64,000 nucleotides of DNA. It comes from Thermogemmatispora carboxidivorans. Lineage in GTDB: Bacteria; Chloroflexota; Ktedonobacteria; Ktedonobacterales; Ktedonobacteraceae. Both the position numbers and the translations under genes were made by a program. A model generated the notes under the pieces. That model did no database searches. It was not told where the DNA came from and was given only the letters and a program-made list of their open reading frames with translations. Numbering within the stretch: position 1 is the first letter of the stretch; each line of letters starts with the position of its first letter. The stretch is taken from the NCBI RefSeq assembly GCF_000702505.1, contig NZ_JNIM01000001.1, positions 2,790,001 through 2,854,000 on the forward strand, given 5' to 3'. Below are positions 45,155 through 53,906 of the stretch, one piece after another.

Positions 45155-46114
45155 CTAGCTGACTGGGCGGTTCTCTTCCCCCTTCTGGAGACTCGCCAGG
45201 CGCTGCACGACCTCCGTGACCACCAGGCGCGAGGTTCGTTCCTGGGCCTCCGCCGTTAGACCAGCGATATGCGGCGTGAGAAGCACAGAAGGACAGGAGC
45301 GCAAAGGACTTTCCGCCGGTAGCGGCTCTTGCTCAGTGACGTCCAGCACGGCATACCGTAGCCGTCCTGCTGCGAGCGCCTCGACCAGCGCGCTTTCATC
45401 GACAATGCCACCGCGTGCCGTATTGATCAAGACGGCCTGGGGGCGCATCTGAGCCAGCCGAGAGGCATCAAGCAGATGATAGGTCTCCGGCGAGAGAGGC
45501 ACATGCACGCTCACTACATCGGCCTGCGCCAGCACCTCGGCGAGCGGGAGCAGACGAATCCCCAGTTCCGCCGGTGCATAGTCGTAGGGACCGATAAAGG
45601 GATCATAGCCGATCACGCCCATCCCAAAGGCCAGGGCGCGCCTGGCCACCCGCCTCCCAATCTCCCCTACCCCAACCAGGCCCAGGGTACGCCCCCATAG
45701 CTCCGTCCCCCCGAGCTGCTCCCGCTCCCACTTGCCGGCCCGCACACTGTCATCCGCTGCCGCCAGGTTGCGCGTCACATGCAACATGGCCGCCATGACA
45801 TACTCAGCGACGGCAATGGCATTGGCCTGGCGCGCCGTCACCAGCTCGATCCCCCGGGATCGCAGTGCCTCCAGGTCGATGTTGTCAAGTCCCACCCCCA
45901 GGCGCCCAACCACTCGCAGGCGAGGCGCCGCCTCTAAGAGGGAGGCCGTCACCCGCGTCTGGTTGCGTACAATGAGCGCCGCAGCGTCGGTCAGCAGCTC
46001 CCGCAGGCGCTCAGGATCTCGCCAGAGGATGGGATCAAAGCAAATCGTGTGGCCAGAGGCCGCCAGCAATTCGGGACCGGGCGAGGCCAGCCACTCGCTG
46101 ACAACAATCAACAC
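45155..46114 (-). CDS. slcC: D-isomer 2-hydroxyacid dehydrogenase, probable (S)-sulfolactate dehydrogenase
   Basis: The 319-residue protein starts with GTG at 46114, seven bases after a perfect AAAGGAGG; the frame upstream overlaps the ALDH gene and is rejected. Its features are those of the family: NAD loop GLVGVGEIGRRVA, catalytic Arg in NTARGGIVDE, Glu in DVTEQEPLP and His in LTPHIAGLT. SlcC belongs to this family and has the same LTPHxAG ending and similar length. Its expected reaction is (S)-sulfolactate to sulfopyruvate with NAD. Phosphoglycerate-dehydrogenase-like alternatives exist; location between an aldehyde dehydrogenase and ComC favours SlcC. Confidence 0.7.
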   Translation of the reverse strand: MLIVVSEWLASPGPELLAASGHTICFDPILWRDPERLRELLTDAAALIVRNQTRVTASLLEAAPRLRVVGRLGVGLDNIDLEALRSRGIELVTARQANAIAVAEYVMAAMLHVTRNLAAADDSVRAGKWEREQLGGTELWGRTLGLVGVGEIGRRVARRALAFGMGVIGYDPFIGPYDYAPAELGIRLLPLAEVLAQADVVSVHVPLSPETYHLLDASRLAQMRPQAVLINTARGGIVDESALVEALAAGRLRYAVLDVTEQEPLPAESPLRSCPSVLLTPHIAGLTAEAQERTSRLVVTEVVQRLASLQKGEENRPVS

Positions 46115-46151
46115 CGTGCTTCCTCCTTTGATCGAGGCTGCCAGCAGGCGC

Positions 46152-47600
46152 TCACCACTCACAGCAGAGATATTTGACCTCTTGAAACTCATCGAGGCCC
46201 TCATGCGAGCCTTCACGCCCCAGGCCGCTCTGCTTCAGACCACCCATCGGCGCATAGGCTACCGAAGGCAAGGGCGCGTTCAACCCAATGATTCCCGCTT
46301 CCAGCGCCTCCGCTACACGCCAGGCCCGCTCAAGCTGGCGCGTATAGAAATAGGCCGCCAGCCCCATTTCACTGGCATTCGCCTGCGCAATGACCTCCTC
46401 TTCCGTTTCGAACGGGAAAACGAGCGCCACAGGCCCAAAGACCTCCTCCTGAGCAAGCCCACTTTCGATAGGGAGATCAACCAGGAGGGCCGGCGCGACG
46501 AAGCTTCCCTGGACAGGAACCGCCACCGCGTCGGTGACAACACGGGCCCCCTGCGCTTGAGCCTCCTCCACCAGGCCGGTGAGCGCGCGCTGACGTTGCT
46601 CGTCGATCACTGGGCCGAGATCGGGAATCGGCTCCTGAACGGGATTGCCGACCCGCATGGCGTTGATACGGGCTGCGAAGCGCTCGACAAACTCGGCGAA
46701 GATGGGGGCCTCTACGAAGAAGCGATTGGCCGCGATACACGATTGCCCATTGTTGCGGAACTTAGCGAGCATGGCCCCCTCGACTGCACGCTCCAGATCG
46801 GCATCGGCGAAGACGATAAAGGGGGCGTTCCCTCCCAGCTCCAGCAGGGGACGAACCACCCGCTCCGCCGCCTGTCGCATAATCTGGCGTCCAACCTCGG
46901 TCGAACCGGTGAAGCTCACGACCCGTACGGCGGGATGGCTCAGCAAGGTCTGCGCGATCTCCGCCGCCGGCCCGTGGACCAGATTGGCCACGCCAGGCGG
47001 TAGACCAGCGTCGTCTAGACAGCGAAAGAGTTCCATCACAGCTAACGGCGCCTTCTCCGAGGGGCGCGAGACGACGGTACAGCCAGCCGCCAGGGCCGCT
47101 GCAATTTTGCGCGCCTGAATCGAGACCGGGAAATTCCACGGCGTGAAGCAGAGCGCTACCCCGCAGGGCTGCCGCAGGGTGAGCTGCCGCCGCCGAGCGC
47201 TCTCAGGAGACAACAGCTCCCCCGCCGGGCGCCGTACTTGCTCGGCAAACCAGCGCAGATATTCAACGGCGAAACGTACCTCCGCCACGGCTTCGGGCAA
47301 GCGCTTGCCCGACTCCAGAGCTAGTAGATAGCCGATCCGCTCGGCTCGCTCTTGTAACAAGCGACTGGCCTGCAAGAGCAGGTCAGCCCGCGCCCGCGCC
47401 GGCAGATTCGCCCAGGCAGGAAAGGCTCCCTGGGCCGCATCGGCTGCCGCCAGGGCCTCGGCTCGACCGCCATAGCCAATAGCCGCCACCAGTGAGCCAT
47501 TGGCAGGGTTGCGTACCTCCCGCAGGCTCCCGGCATCAGGCAGGCACCACTCTCCCCGAATATAGAGCGAGGCTGGCCTCGAAAGACTGTGATCAGCCAT
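46152..47600 (-). CDS. NAD(P)-dependent aldehyde dehydrogenase, probable sulfolactaldehyde dehydrogenase
   Basis: The 482-residue protein starts MADHSLSRPASLYIRGEWCL. Family motifs: TPWNFPVSIQARKIAAALAA, FTGSTEVGRQI (NAD loop), LELGGNAPFIV (general base Glu) and NNGQSCIAANRFFV (catalytic Cys). It resembles the succinate-semialdehyde dehydrogenase branch, which also contains the sulfolactaldehyde dehydrogenases of sulfoquinovose pathways. Lying between SuyB and SlcC, it would oxidise the sulfolactaldehyde released by the transaldolase of the divergent operon to (S)-sulfolactate. Specificity for the sulfonate is inferred from context. Confidence 0.75.
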   Translation of the reverse strand: MADHSLSRPASLYIRGEWCLPDAGSLREVRNPANGSLVAAIGYGGRAEALAAADAAQGAFPAWANLPARARADLLLQASRLLQERAERIGYLLALESGKRLPEAVAEVRFAVEYLRWFAEQVRRPAGELLSPESARRRQLTLRQPCGVALCFTPWNFPVSIQARKIAAALAAGCTVVSRPSEKAPLAVMELFRCLDDAGLPPGVANLVHGPAAEIAQTLLSHPAVRVVSFTGSTEVGRQIMRQAAERVVRPLLELGGNAPFIVFADADLERAVEGAMLAKFRNNGQSCIAANRFFVEAPIFAEFVERFAARINAMRVGNPVQEPIPDLGPVIDEQRQRALTGLVEEAQAQGARVVTDAVAVPVQGSFVAPALLVDLPIESGLAQEEVFGPVALVFPFETEEEVIAQANASEMGLAAYFYTRQLERAWRVAEALEAGIIGLNAPLPSVAYAPMGGLKQSGLGREGSHEGLDEFQEVKYLCCEW

Positions 47601-47675
47601 AGCGATAGATCGTCCTTCTGTTCCGTTCGCAGTAGCAGTGCTTTCTCCTCGATCAAGCAAAATCAGTGGGCCTGT

Positions 47676-48833
47676 TCAGGCACTGCGGTAGAGTTTTGTC
47701 AGAACAAATTCACGGTGGCCCAGGGCTTCGGCACAGGTCAGACGACCATTGATGGTGCGATCGATGAGAGCCATCAGGCGGTCCCCGGCTTCTCGCAGGC
47801 CATACTCACGCCGGAGCAGCCCCGAGACATCAAGATCGATGTGTTCGGCCATCGTCTCCGCCGTCAGGGGATTGGCCGTAATCTTGATGACAGGCACAAT
47901 CGGATGGCCAACGATGTTGCCCTGTCCCGTGGGGAAAAGATGCACTACAGCCCCCGCAGCCCCCATCAGGGTGATGAATTCGGCAGCCGCCGAGGAAGAA
48001 TCCATGAAATTGAGGCCACGCCTGGTCGGGGCCCGGGCCGGCTCCAGGGCATCTACTACCGGTACAGTGCCGGTCTTGGCAATATTGCCCAGGGCCTTCT
48101 CCTCAATGGTGCTCAGACCACCGCGGATGTTGCCTTGTGTTGGCTGCGATCCCAGCAGATTGGCCCCACTGGCTTCAATTTCGCGAATGTAGTCTTCATA
48201 CATGGCCTGGAAGCGAGCTCGCACGGCCTCGTCGATGCAGCGCTGGGCGATCAGATGTTCCCCACCCGTCAATTCTGAGGTCTCACCAAAGATCACAGTG
48301 CCCCCCGCCTGCACATGGCGATCAACGACCTGGGCCACCGTCGGGCAGGAGGCCAGCCCAGTGGTGGTGTCCGATTCGCCACATTTGATGCTGATGACGA
48401 TCTCTTCGCGCTCCAGCGGCTCACGACGCAGCTCCGAGGCATCTTGCAGCATGAGCTGCGCTACTCGGGCCGCCCTCTCCAGCGTTTTCAGGTCGCCAAA
48501 GCGCTCGATAGAGAAACCTTCGACTGGCTTGCCGCTTGGGGCGATACCTTCAACGATGCGCTGGGTCCAGTTCGGCTCAATGCCGATGACGACCACCGCC
48601 GCTACGTTGGGGTTGGCCCCGGTCCCCGCCAGGGTGCGAAAGGTTAATTCGAGATCAGCACCATACTGCAGCCGCCCATAGGCATGGGGCAGGGCTAACG
48701 TGCCGGGTACGGTGCGCGCCACGGCCTCGCACACGGCATTTGAGAGGTCATCGACAGGGAGAATCACGACATGATTGCGAATGCCAACCCGTCCGTCAGG
48801 ACGACGGTAGCCGGTCAGATGCTCTTCTGCCAT
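47676..48833 (-). CDS. suyB: (2R)-sulfolactate sulfo-lyase, large subunit
   Basis: The 385-residue protein is a close match, from memory, to SuyB rather than to altronate or galactarate dehydratase. It shows [116 protein letters not shown] and [14 protein letters not shown], ending in [14 protein letters not shown]. The enzyme, with SuyA, splits (R)-sulfolactate into pyruvate and bisulfite. Its ATG lies inside the 3' end of suyA (19-base overlap) after AGGAG, so the subunits are coupled. This gene fixes the operon's theme as organosulfonate breakdown. Confidence 0.9.
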   Translation of the reverse strand: MAEEHLTGYRRPDGRVGIRNHVVILPVDDLSNAVCEAVARTVPGTLALPHAYGRLQYGADLELTFRTLAGTGANPNVAAVVVIGIEPNWTQRIVEGIAPSGKPVEGFSIERFGDLKTLERAARVAQLMLQDASELRREPLEREEIVISIKCGESDTTTGLASCPTVAQVVDRHVQAGGTVIFGETSELTGGEHLIAQRCIDEAVRARFQAMYEDYIREIEASGANLLGSQPTQGNIRGGLSTIEEKALGNIAKTGTVPVVDALEPARAPTRRGLNFMDSSSAAAEFITLMGAAGAVVHLFPTGQGNIVGHPIVPVIKITANPLTAETMAEHIDLDVSGLLRREYGLREAGDRLMALIDRTINGRLTCAEALGHREFVLTKLYRSA

Positions 48834-49159
48834 CGCGCGCTCCTGATGTTGTGAGTGTGCACATGCTGCCCGGCCTGGATAGGCCGGCGCGCCAGTCCAA
48901 TGGGTAGACCATATTCGATCACGGCCTGCCCTTCGTTCAGGTCGCTGAGGGCCACTTTGTGCCCCAGAGGAATGGCCTCCAGCACGGTGATGGTGATCTC
49001 ACGCTCGCTGTCCATGTAGACAGCACTGTGGCGACCTGGCTGCACATCTTGGACGGCAACAGCGACATGGTCGCCTTCGTTGTGAATGAGGAAACCCGGC
49101 GCCGCTGAGGGGCTCCGCCGCTCCTCTCGGGCCTGACCTTGAGCCTGGCTCATGCTCAT
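48815..49159 (-). CDS. suyA: (2R)-sulfolactate sulfo-lyase, small subunit (SAF domain)
   Basis: The 114-residue protein starts [29 protein letters not shown] precedes the ATG. After a ~25-residue low-complexity leader, the SAF/UxaA-N-type domain matches Suy[42 protein letters not shown] and [14 protein letters not shown]. It is the first gene of the leftward operon. The two-subunit arrangement (separate SAF and catalytic proteins) is typical of SuyAB; sugar-acid dehydratases usually fuse both parts. A longer upstream frame (to 49372) crosses the promoter and is not used. Confidence 0.88.
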   Translation of the reverse strand: MSMSQAQGQAREERRSPSAAPGFLIHNEGDHVAVAVQDVQPGRHSAVYMDSEREITITVLEAIPLGHKVALSDLNEGQAVIEYGLPIGLARRPIQAGQHVHTHNIRSARWQKSI

Positions 49160-49258
49160 GGCTTTCCTGCTCCTCTTTCTCTTCCCGTTTCGCGATGCAG
49201 TGGCGGCTTGGGAAACCGCCGAACACCCCCGGACTCTCTCACTGGCGCAAGAGGTAGG

Positions 49259-49269
49259 AGGTATGACCA
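49259..49269. promoter_or_regulatory. Candidate GntR/FadR operator at the suy transcription start
   Basis: The plus strand reads AGGTATGACCA, a 10-of-11 match to the FadR-subfamily pattern TGGT-N3-ACCA. It covers about positions +5 to +15 of the leftward transcript, where repressor binding would block elongation. The GntR gene at the operon's end is the obvious candidate. Confidence 0.5.
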
Positions 49270-49279
49270 CACGTTGAGG

Positions 49280-49308
49280 AGTATAGTCGCCGAGCAGAGA
49301 GCTGTCAA
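49280..49308 (-). promoter_or_regulatory. Promoter of the suyAB operon
   Basis: On the minus strand TTGACA (49308-49303), 17 bases, TATACT (49285-49280): near-perfect sigma-70. The predicted start is near 49273, giving a ~115-base leader that includes a GGCGG/CCGCC hairpin (49202-49220). Confidence 0.8.
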
Positions 49309-49413
49309 GGGTTGTGGCTCTCGCGCCGCTTGCCAGCGGCTGGCAGCCTCCTCCTCTCAGTCTCGCACACATAGGTTATCCGCATCACCTCTTCGCTTCC
49401 AGGGCGGCGCCCC

Positions 49414-49442
49414 TTGACAGGGGCGCCATCGCCGGGTATAGT
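49414..49442 (+). promoter_or_regulatory. Promoter of the sulfo-sugar (ROK) operon
   Basis: TTGACA (49414-49419), 17 bases, TATAGT (49437-49442). It is back-to-back with the suy promoter; the two -35 boxes are about 106 bp apart. Confidence 0.8.
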
Positions 49443-49457
49443 CTTGGACAAGGCTTC

Positions 49458-49480
49458 AAATTAATTAACTAAATCAATTT
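49458..49480. promoter_or_regulatory. Candidate ROK operator
   Basis: AAATTAATT (49458-49466) and AATCAATTT (49472-49480) are inverted arms matching at eight of nine positions around a five-base centre. This AT-rich island stands out in GC-rich sequence, lies just downstream of the transcription start, and resembles the AT-rich sites of NagC/XylR-type ROK repressors. Confidence 0.55.
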
Positions 49481-49503
49481 AAGGTGTGGCGCGAGGAGGA
49501 GCG

Positions 49504-50706
49504 ATGACCACCAGTCTGACGCGGCATGGGTTACGCGAGGTTAACCGGGAGCAGACCCTGCGCATCATCTTACGGGAAGGGCCACTGGCGCGGATCGATC
49601 TGGCACACCGCACGGGCCTGACCGCTGCGGCCATCAGCCACATTACGCGCGAACTGATCGAGGACGGGCTGTTGAGAGAGGTCGGACCAGCGCCAGGCAA
49701 ACGAGTGGGGGCGAGCGCTATTCTGCTTGATCTGCCGGACGATGGTCCTCTCATTGGAGCAGTGCACCAGGGAGTAAGCGCGCTGCGTCTGGCGTTATGC
49801 ACCCTGCGCGGGCGCGTGCTAGCGCGCAGCCAGGTCAACACCCCGTATCCCCTCAGTCCTGACGAGACGGTCGCCCTGATTGGCCAGCAGCTGGCCGATC
49901 TCCTGGCCGCCAACGGATATACGAAAGCCGCTCTTAGTGGTGTGGGAGCGGGCGTCGTTGGCCTGGTGGACAGCGAGCGGGGCCTGGTCAAGCGGGCGCC
50001 GCGTCTTGGCTGGGAAAAGGTCCCGCTGGGGGATCTACTAGCAGAGCAGCTGAGCTGTCCGGTGGCAATCGAAAACAATGTGCGTGCAATGGCGCTAGGC
50101 GAGGCGCTGCTCGGTCAGGGGCGTTTCTGGCCCGACTTCGCTTTTGTCTATGTCGGCACCGGCATCGGCTCTGGACTGATCGTCAACGGCTATCCCTATC
50201 GGGGGGCCCACGGCAGCGCCGGCGAGATCGGCCACATCACTGTCGACCCACAGGGCGAACGTTGTGCCTGTGGCAATCGTGGCTGTCTGGAGACCATTGC
50301 TGCCGAGCCGGCCATTGTGCGCCTGGCTCGCACCCAGGGCCTGGCTCTCCTCCAGGAGGCAGCCAGTCCCAAGGAAGCCGTGCGGTGGCTGGCGGCTCTT
50401 GCGCGCCAGGGAGACGAAGCGGCCCGCGCCGTTGTGCGCACCTGTGGCGAATCGTTGGGGATCGCCCTTTCGACGCTGACCGATATTTTGAATCCGAGCC
50501 GCATCGTCCTGCATGGTGCGATCGCCGAGGCTGGTGATCTCTTCTTCTCCGCCGTCAGTGTCTCGCTCCACCAGCGGGCCTTTCTGACCAGAGACGAATC
50601 TGTAGAGCTTGTCGCCCCCACGTTCGGGGAAGACGCCGGTCTGGTTGGTGCTGCCAGTGTGGCCCTTGAAGCCCTGGTACTACGGGCAGCTGGGCGAGAG
50701 CGCTAA
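49504..50706 (+). CDS. ROK-family transcriptional repressor
   Basis: The 400-residue protein starts MTTSLTRHGLREVNREQTLR; GAGGAGG precedes the ATG by three bases, preferred over the GTG at 49486. An N-terminal helix-turn-helix (RIDLAHRTGLTAAAISHITR) is followed by a sugar-kinase-like ROK domain with VGTGIGSGLIVNG and the zinc site CACGNRGCLE. Such proteins repress sugar operons until a sugar or sugar phosphate binds. It heads the rightward operon and probably binds the AT-rich palindrome 25 bases upstream; the ligand may be sulfoquinovose or a downstream intermediate. Confidence 0.85.
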   Translation: MTTSLTRHGLREVNREQTLRIILREGPLARIDLAHRTGLTAAAISHITRELIEDGLLREVGPAPGKRVGASAILLDLPDDGPLIGAVHQGVSALRLALCTLRGRVLARSQVNTPYPLSPDETVALIGQQLADLLAANGYTKAALSGVGAGVVGLVDSERGLVKRAPRLGWEKVPLGDLLAEQLSCPVAIENNVRAMALGEALLGQGRFWPDFAFVYVGTGIGSGLIVNGYPYRGAHGSAGEIGHITVDPQGERCACGNRGCLETIAAEPAIVRLARTQGLALLQEAASPKEAVRWLAALARQGDEAARAVVRTCGESLGIALSTLTDILNPSRIVLHGAIAEAGDLFFSAVSVSLHQRAFLTRDESVELVAPTFGEDAGLVGAASVALEALVLRAAGRER

Positions 50707-50763
50707 CCACCAACGGGGAAGAGCTATCGTCTTTCCAGGTCGAGTGAGCAAAGGACAAAGCAC

Positions 50764-52137
50764 GTGAATGTGAGCAGCGAGAATCGACGAGAAGCGCCGC
50801 TACCAGCGCTGGCCTTTGCCAGCATTGCGCGCCCTACTTTCGCGGTTGAGTACGCCGGATCGATGGCGGAGAAGGCCCTGGCGGCCCTTCAACGAGAAGG
50901 GTGGCCAGTCTACGGCGACAGCAGCCTGCTGATGGATGCCCAGGCCGCACTCCAGCAGGCTGCCCGCCTCCAAGAACAGACTCCCGACGTGCTCGTTTTG
51001 CTATGCGCGACCTTCAGCGACGCCAGTATGGCCGTTGAGCTGGCCTCACATATCTCCGCCCCTGTTTGTCTGTGGGCCTTACGTGAGCCGGGGTCTCCTG
51101 GTGAGCGCCTCTGGCTCAACTCGCTCTGTGGGGTCCATCTGGCAGCTCATGCCCTGCACAAAGCAGGGAAGGTTGTACGCTATATCTATGGTGATCCGGG
51201 GGAGGCCGGTCTCTTTGAGCCGCTCAGGGCTTTGGCGCAAGCTGCAGCCACCCGCAAGCGCCTGCGTACGAGCCGTCTTGGTCTTGTCGGCGAGGCGCCT
51301 ACTGGCTTCTATAGCTGCCAGTTCGATGAGCTGGAACTCGCCCGGGTGATCGGGACCACTGTGAGCCGGATCAATCTGGCTCAGATTTTCCAGGCTGCCA
51401 GTCAGGCGCCAGCGGAGGCCGTCGCAGCAGCCATCACCTCAACACAGCTGCGCTCTCCCAGTCTGCAGATGCTTCACCCGGACGAGGTTCAGCGTTTTGG
51501 AGCCGCCTACGTGACCTTGCGCACCCTGCTTGAGGAGCAGCAGCTTGATGGGCTGGCCGTGCGTTGCTGGCCAGAGTTTCCCCAGGATTTCGGTCTGATG
51601 CCCTGTGCCACGCTAGGCCGTTTGGCCGACGATGGTTTTATCTGCGCCTGCGAAGCCGATCTTCATGGGGCCGTCACGTTGCTGATCCTGCAGTGGTTGA
51701 GTGGAGCCGCTCCCTTGCTGGCCGATGTCGTAGCGCTCAATGAGGAGGCAGGCACGATCTCACTCTGGCACTGCGGCAATGCTCCCGCCTGTCTGGCCCG
51801 CCCGGGTGAGGAGGTCCCGCTCACCGTCCACTGCAACCGTCGGATCGGGGTGGCCGGTAACTTCGCTATTCGTCCCGGACCGGCTACACTGGCCCGCCTC
51901 GGCGTTGGCCCTCGCGGCTATCGCCTGCTGTATGTCGAGGGCGAGCTGCTTGATGAGCCGGTCAACCGCTTTGCGGGCAACACGGCAGTGTTTCGTCCTG
52001 GCTGTGCTGCTCGCCAGGTGCTCGATACCCTCATTGAAGGCGGTTGGGAGCACCACGTCGCTTTTGTTGAGGGCCATCAGGCAGCGGCGCTTGAGGCTCT
52101 GGCAGAGCTGCTGGAGATTGAGCAGGTCGCGCTCTAG
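50764..52137 (+). CDS. L-fucose/L-arabinose isomerase superfamily protein, probable sulfoquinovose isomerase
   Basis: The 457-residue protein uses GTG at 50764 (AAAGGACAAAGCAC upstream). It belongs to the fucose/arabinose isomerase superfamily, with probable metal ligands in RCWPEFPQDFG (Glu), CEADLHGA (Glu/Asp) and SLWHCGNAPA (His). In known sulfo-transaldolase clusters an isomerase of this superfamily converts sulfoquinovose to 6-deoxy-6-sulfofructose. Here it is followed by the importer and the transaldolase that would consume its product. A fucose- or arabinose-type sugar substrate is the alternative, but no kinase or class II aldolase for those is present. Confidence 0.65.
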   Translation: MNVSSENRREAPLPALAFASIARPTFAVEYAGSMAEKALAALQREGWPVYGDSSLLMDAQAALQQAARLQEQTPDVLVLLCATFSDASMAVELASHISAPVCLWALREPGSPGERLWLNSLCGVHLAAHALHKAGKVVRYIYGDPGEAGLFEPLRALAQAAATRKRLRTSRLGLVGEAPTGFYSCQFDELELARVIGTTVSRINLAQIFQAASQAPAEAVAAAITSTQLRSPSLQMLHPDEVQRFGAAYVTLRTLLEEQQLDGLAVRCWPEFPQDFGLMPCATLGRLADDGFICACEADLHGAVTLLILQWLSGAAPLLADVVALNEEAGTISLWHCGNAPACLARPGEEVPLTVHCNRRIGVAGNFAIRPGPATLARLGVGPRGYRLLYVEGELLDEPVNRFAGNTAVFRPGCAARQVLDTLIEGGWEHHVAFVEGHQAAALEALAELLEIEQVAL

Positions 52138-52299
52138 CCAGTTGCGCCAGAGCTGAACGAGAGAGCGACCGGTGAGAGGTGGGGGTCAGTCGGGGCAGCC
52201 CGAGGAGCTGGCTGCCCAGCGCCCACGTGGGGCTACTGGCAAGCACTGATCCCCATGACTTGTCTTGCTCTTAGCACAACAGAAAGGTCGGTATGTCAC

Positions 52300-53703
52300 A
52301 TGGCAATCAATGAGGATGCTCTGCAGATGCAGTCTGTACGATCTGAGATGGAACCAGCGGCTGGTTCCGGTTCCCGGCTTGAGGCAGAGCCAGACCAGGT
52401 GAGCAGCCCCAGGCTCACCCGGCGCAAGTTGCTCGGCCAGGGGGTCAAGGCTGGCCTTGGGGTGACCGCCCTTGGCTCCTGGCTGGCCGCCTGTGGCGGC
52501 GCTCCGGCCTCTACAAGCGGCCCTGTGACCATCCAGTTCGCAGCTCTGGTCGATACCACCGGTGAGCAGACGGCGGAGATCAAGCGTTTCAATGACTTGC
52601 ATGCCGGCAAGATCCATGTGGACTATGTCGAGCTGCCGTCGGTAGCAACTGATCAGTATAGTAAGTTCGTCAATGCCTTCCGCGCCCAGTCAGCCACGCC
52701 CGATGTGGTCCAGATCGATGTGACCTGGCCCGCGCAGTTCGCCCTCCCCGGCTGGCTGGCCCCCATCGATCAGTACGTCTCCTCCAGCTATCTGAGCCAG
52801 TTCTGGCCAAGCGCGCGCGCCGTGGGCCGCGTTAATGGCCATCTCTATGGCATTCAGCGCTATATGGATATCGGCATGTTCTATTACCGCACCGATCTGG
52901 TTGAGAAGTATGGCGGGAGCGTTCCACAAACCCGAGAAGAAATGCAGACAATGGCTGAACGCATCCTGGCTGCAGAATCCTCGCAGGGCATCAGCTATGG
53001 CTACCTGATGCCGGGGAAGAAGATCGAGGCCATTGTCGATGAGTGGCTAGAATTCCTCTGGGGCGCCGGCGGCTCGATTGGCGAGCCGGGCAAGCTGCAG
53101 GTCAATGGCGCGCTCCAGGTCGATGCTCTGCAGTATATGCATGACTTGATCTATAAGTTCCGGCTGGCGCCAACGGGGACCTCGACCTATGCCCCCAATG
53201 ATATTTTGGCCCTCTTCAGCCAGGGGAAGGCACCGTTCATGCGCAACTGGGTCTTCGCCTATGCAATCGCGAATACGCCTTCGCGCTCAAAGGTGGCTGG
53301 AAAGGTCGGCGTGGCGCCCACGCTGGCCACCAGTGGTCACAGCGGTCACGGCTGCACTGGCGGCTGGGTCCTGGCGATCAACGCCAATTCGCAATATAAA
53401 GATGCCGCCTGGACCTTCATCGACTATATGCTGAGCAAGGAGACGCAGACCTCGATGGCTCTCAACGCGGGCTTGATTCCCAGCCGCCCCGATGTGGTCA
53501 GTGATGCCTCGGTCCAGGCTAAGGTGCCTTACTTTAAGCAGATCGGCAGTATCCTGAACAGCGGTCAGAATCGCCCGACGCTGAAGAACTATAACCAGTT
53601 CACCACTCCGCTGCAGGCGGCGATCAACTCTGTGCTGAGCAACCAGGCCAGTCCGGGCGAAGCTCTCAATAGTGTCCAGACACAGGTGGCCTCGTTGACA
53701 TGA
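52300..53703 (+). CDS. ABC sugar-binding lipoprotein (Tat-type signal)
   Basis: The 467-residue protein (start MAINEDALQM; an earlier ATG at 52255 is possible) has a ~45-residue cytoplasmic leader and then a twin-arginine signal, LTRRKLLGQGVKAGLG. This ends in a lipobox LAAC, so it appears to be a folded, Tat-exported lipoprotein. The mature part is a family 1 solute-binding protein (TIQFAALVDTTGEQTAEIKR, then FSQGKAPFMRNWVFAYAI). It would capture sulfoquinovose or a sulfoquinovosyl glycoside for the two permeases that follow. No ATPase gene accompanies it. Confidence 0.8.
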   Translation: MAINEDALQMQSVRSEMEPAAGSGSRLEAEPDQVSSPRLTRRKLLGQGVKAGLGVTALGSWLAACGGAPASTSGPVTIQFAALVDTTGEQTAEIKRFNDLHAGKIHVDYVELPSVATDQYSKFVNAFRAQSATPDVVQIDVTWPAQFALPGWLAPIDQYVSSSYLSQFWPSARAVGRVNGHLYGIQRYMDIGMFYYRTDLVEKYGGSVPQTREEMQTMAERILAAESSQGISYGYLMPGKKIEAIVDEWLEFLWGAGGSIGEPGKLQVNGALQVDALQYMHDLIYKFRLAPTGTSTYAPNDILALFSQGKAPFMRNWVFAYAIANTPSRSKVAGKVGVAPTLATSGHSGHGCTGGWVLAINANSQYKDAAWTFIDYMLSKETQTSMALNAGLIPSRPDVVSDASVQAKVPYFKQIGSILNSGQNRPTLKNYNQFTTPLQAAINSVLSNQASPGEALNSVQTQVASLT

Positions 53704-53748
53704 GGTAAGCCGCGCACGGCAGTGGAAGGAGAAGAGAGGAGAGGGCGG

Positions 53749-53778
53749 GGGCCAGCACCGCCGGGCAAAGGCTGGCCC
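53749..53778 (+). repeat. Hairpin between binding-protein and permease genes
   Basis: GGGCCAGC (53749-53756) pairs with GCTGGCCC (53771-53778), 45 bases after the lipoprotein stop. It occupies the same position as the hairpin in the alpha-glucan operon and may set transcript stoichiometry. Confidence 0.5.
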
Positions 53779-53906
53779 TCGTTCCCGTCTCCAAACGAGC
53801 TGGGGAGAACCCATCGGCTTCTCCTGTCCTCTTGTCCGTCCCTTGCTGCCAGAGATCGAGATCCTGGCCTTTGTGACTCTGCCCAAAGCAAGAACGAGGT
53901 GTATTC

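Noticed and set aside
47676..49159. Altronate or galactarate dehydratase (hexuronate pathway)
   Set aside because: The two-subunit layout, the SuyB-specific stretches and the SlcC/ComC pair fit sulfolactate; no uronate isomerase, KDG kinase or KDG aldolase is present.
50764..52137. Ordinary L-fucose or L-arabinose utilisation
   Set aside because: No fuculokinase, ribulokinase, class II aldolase or epimerase accompanies the isomerase; an Fsa-type transaldolase and SuyAB do.
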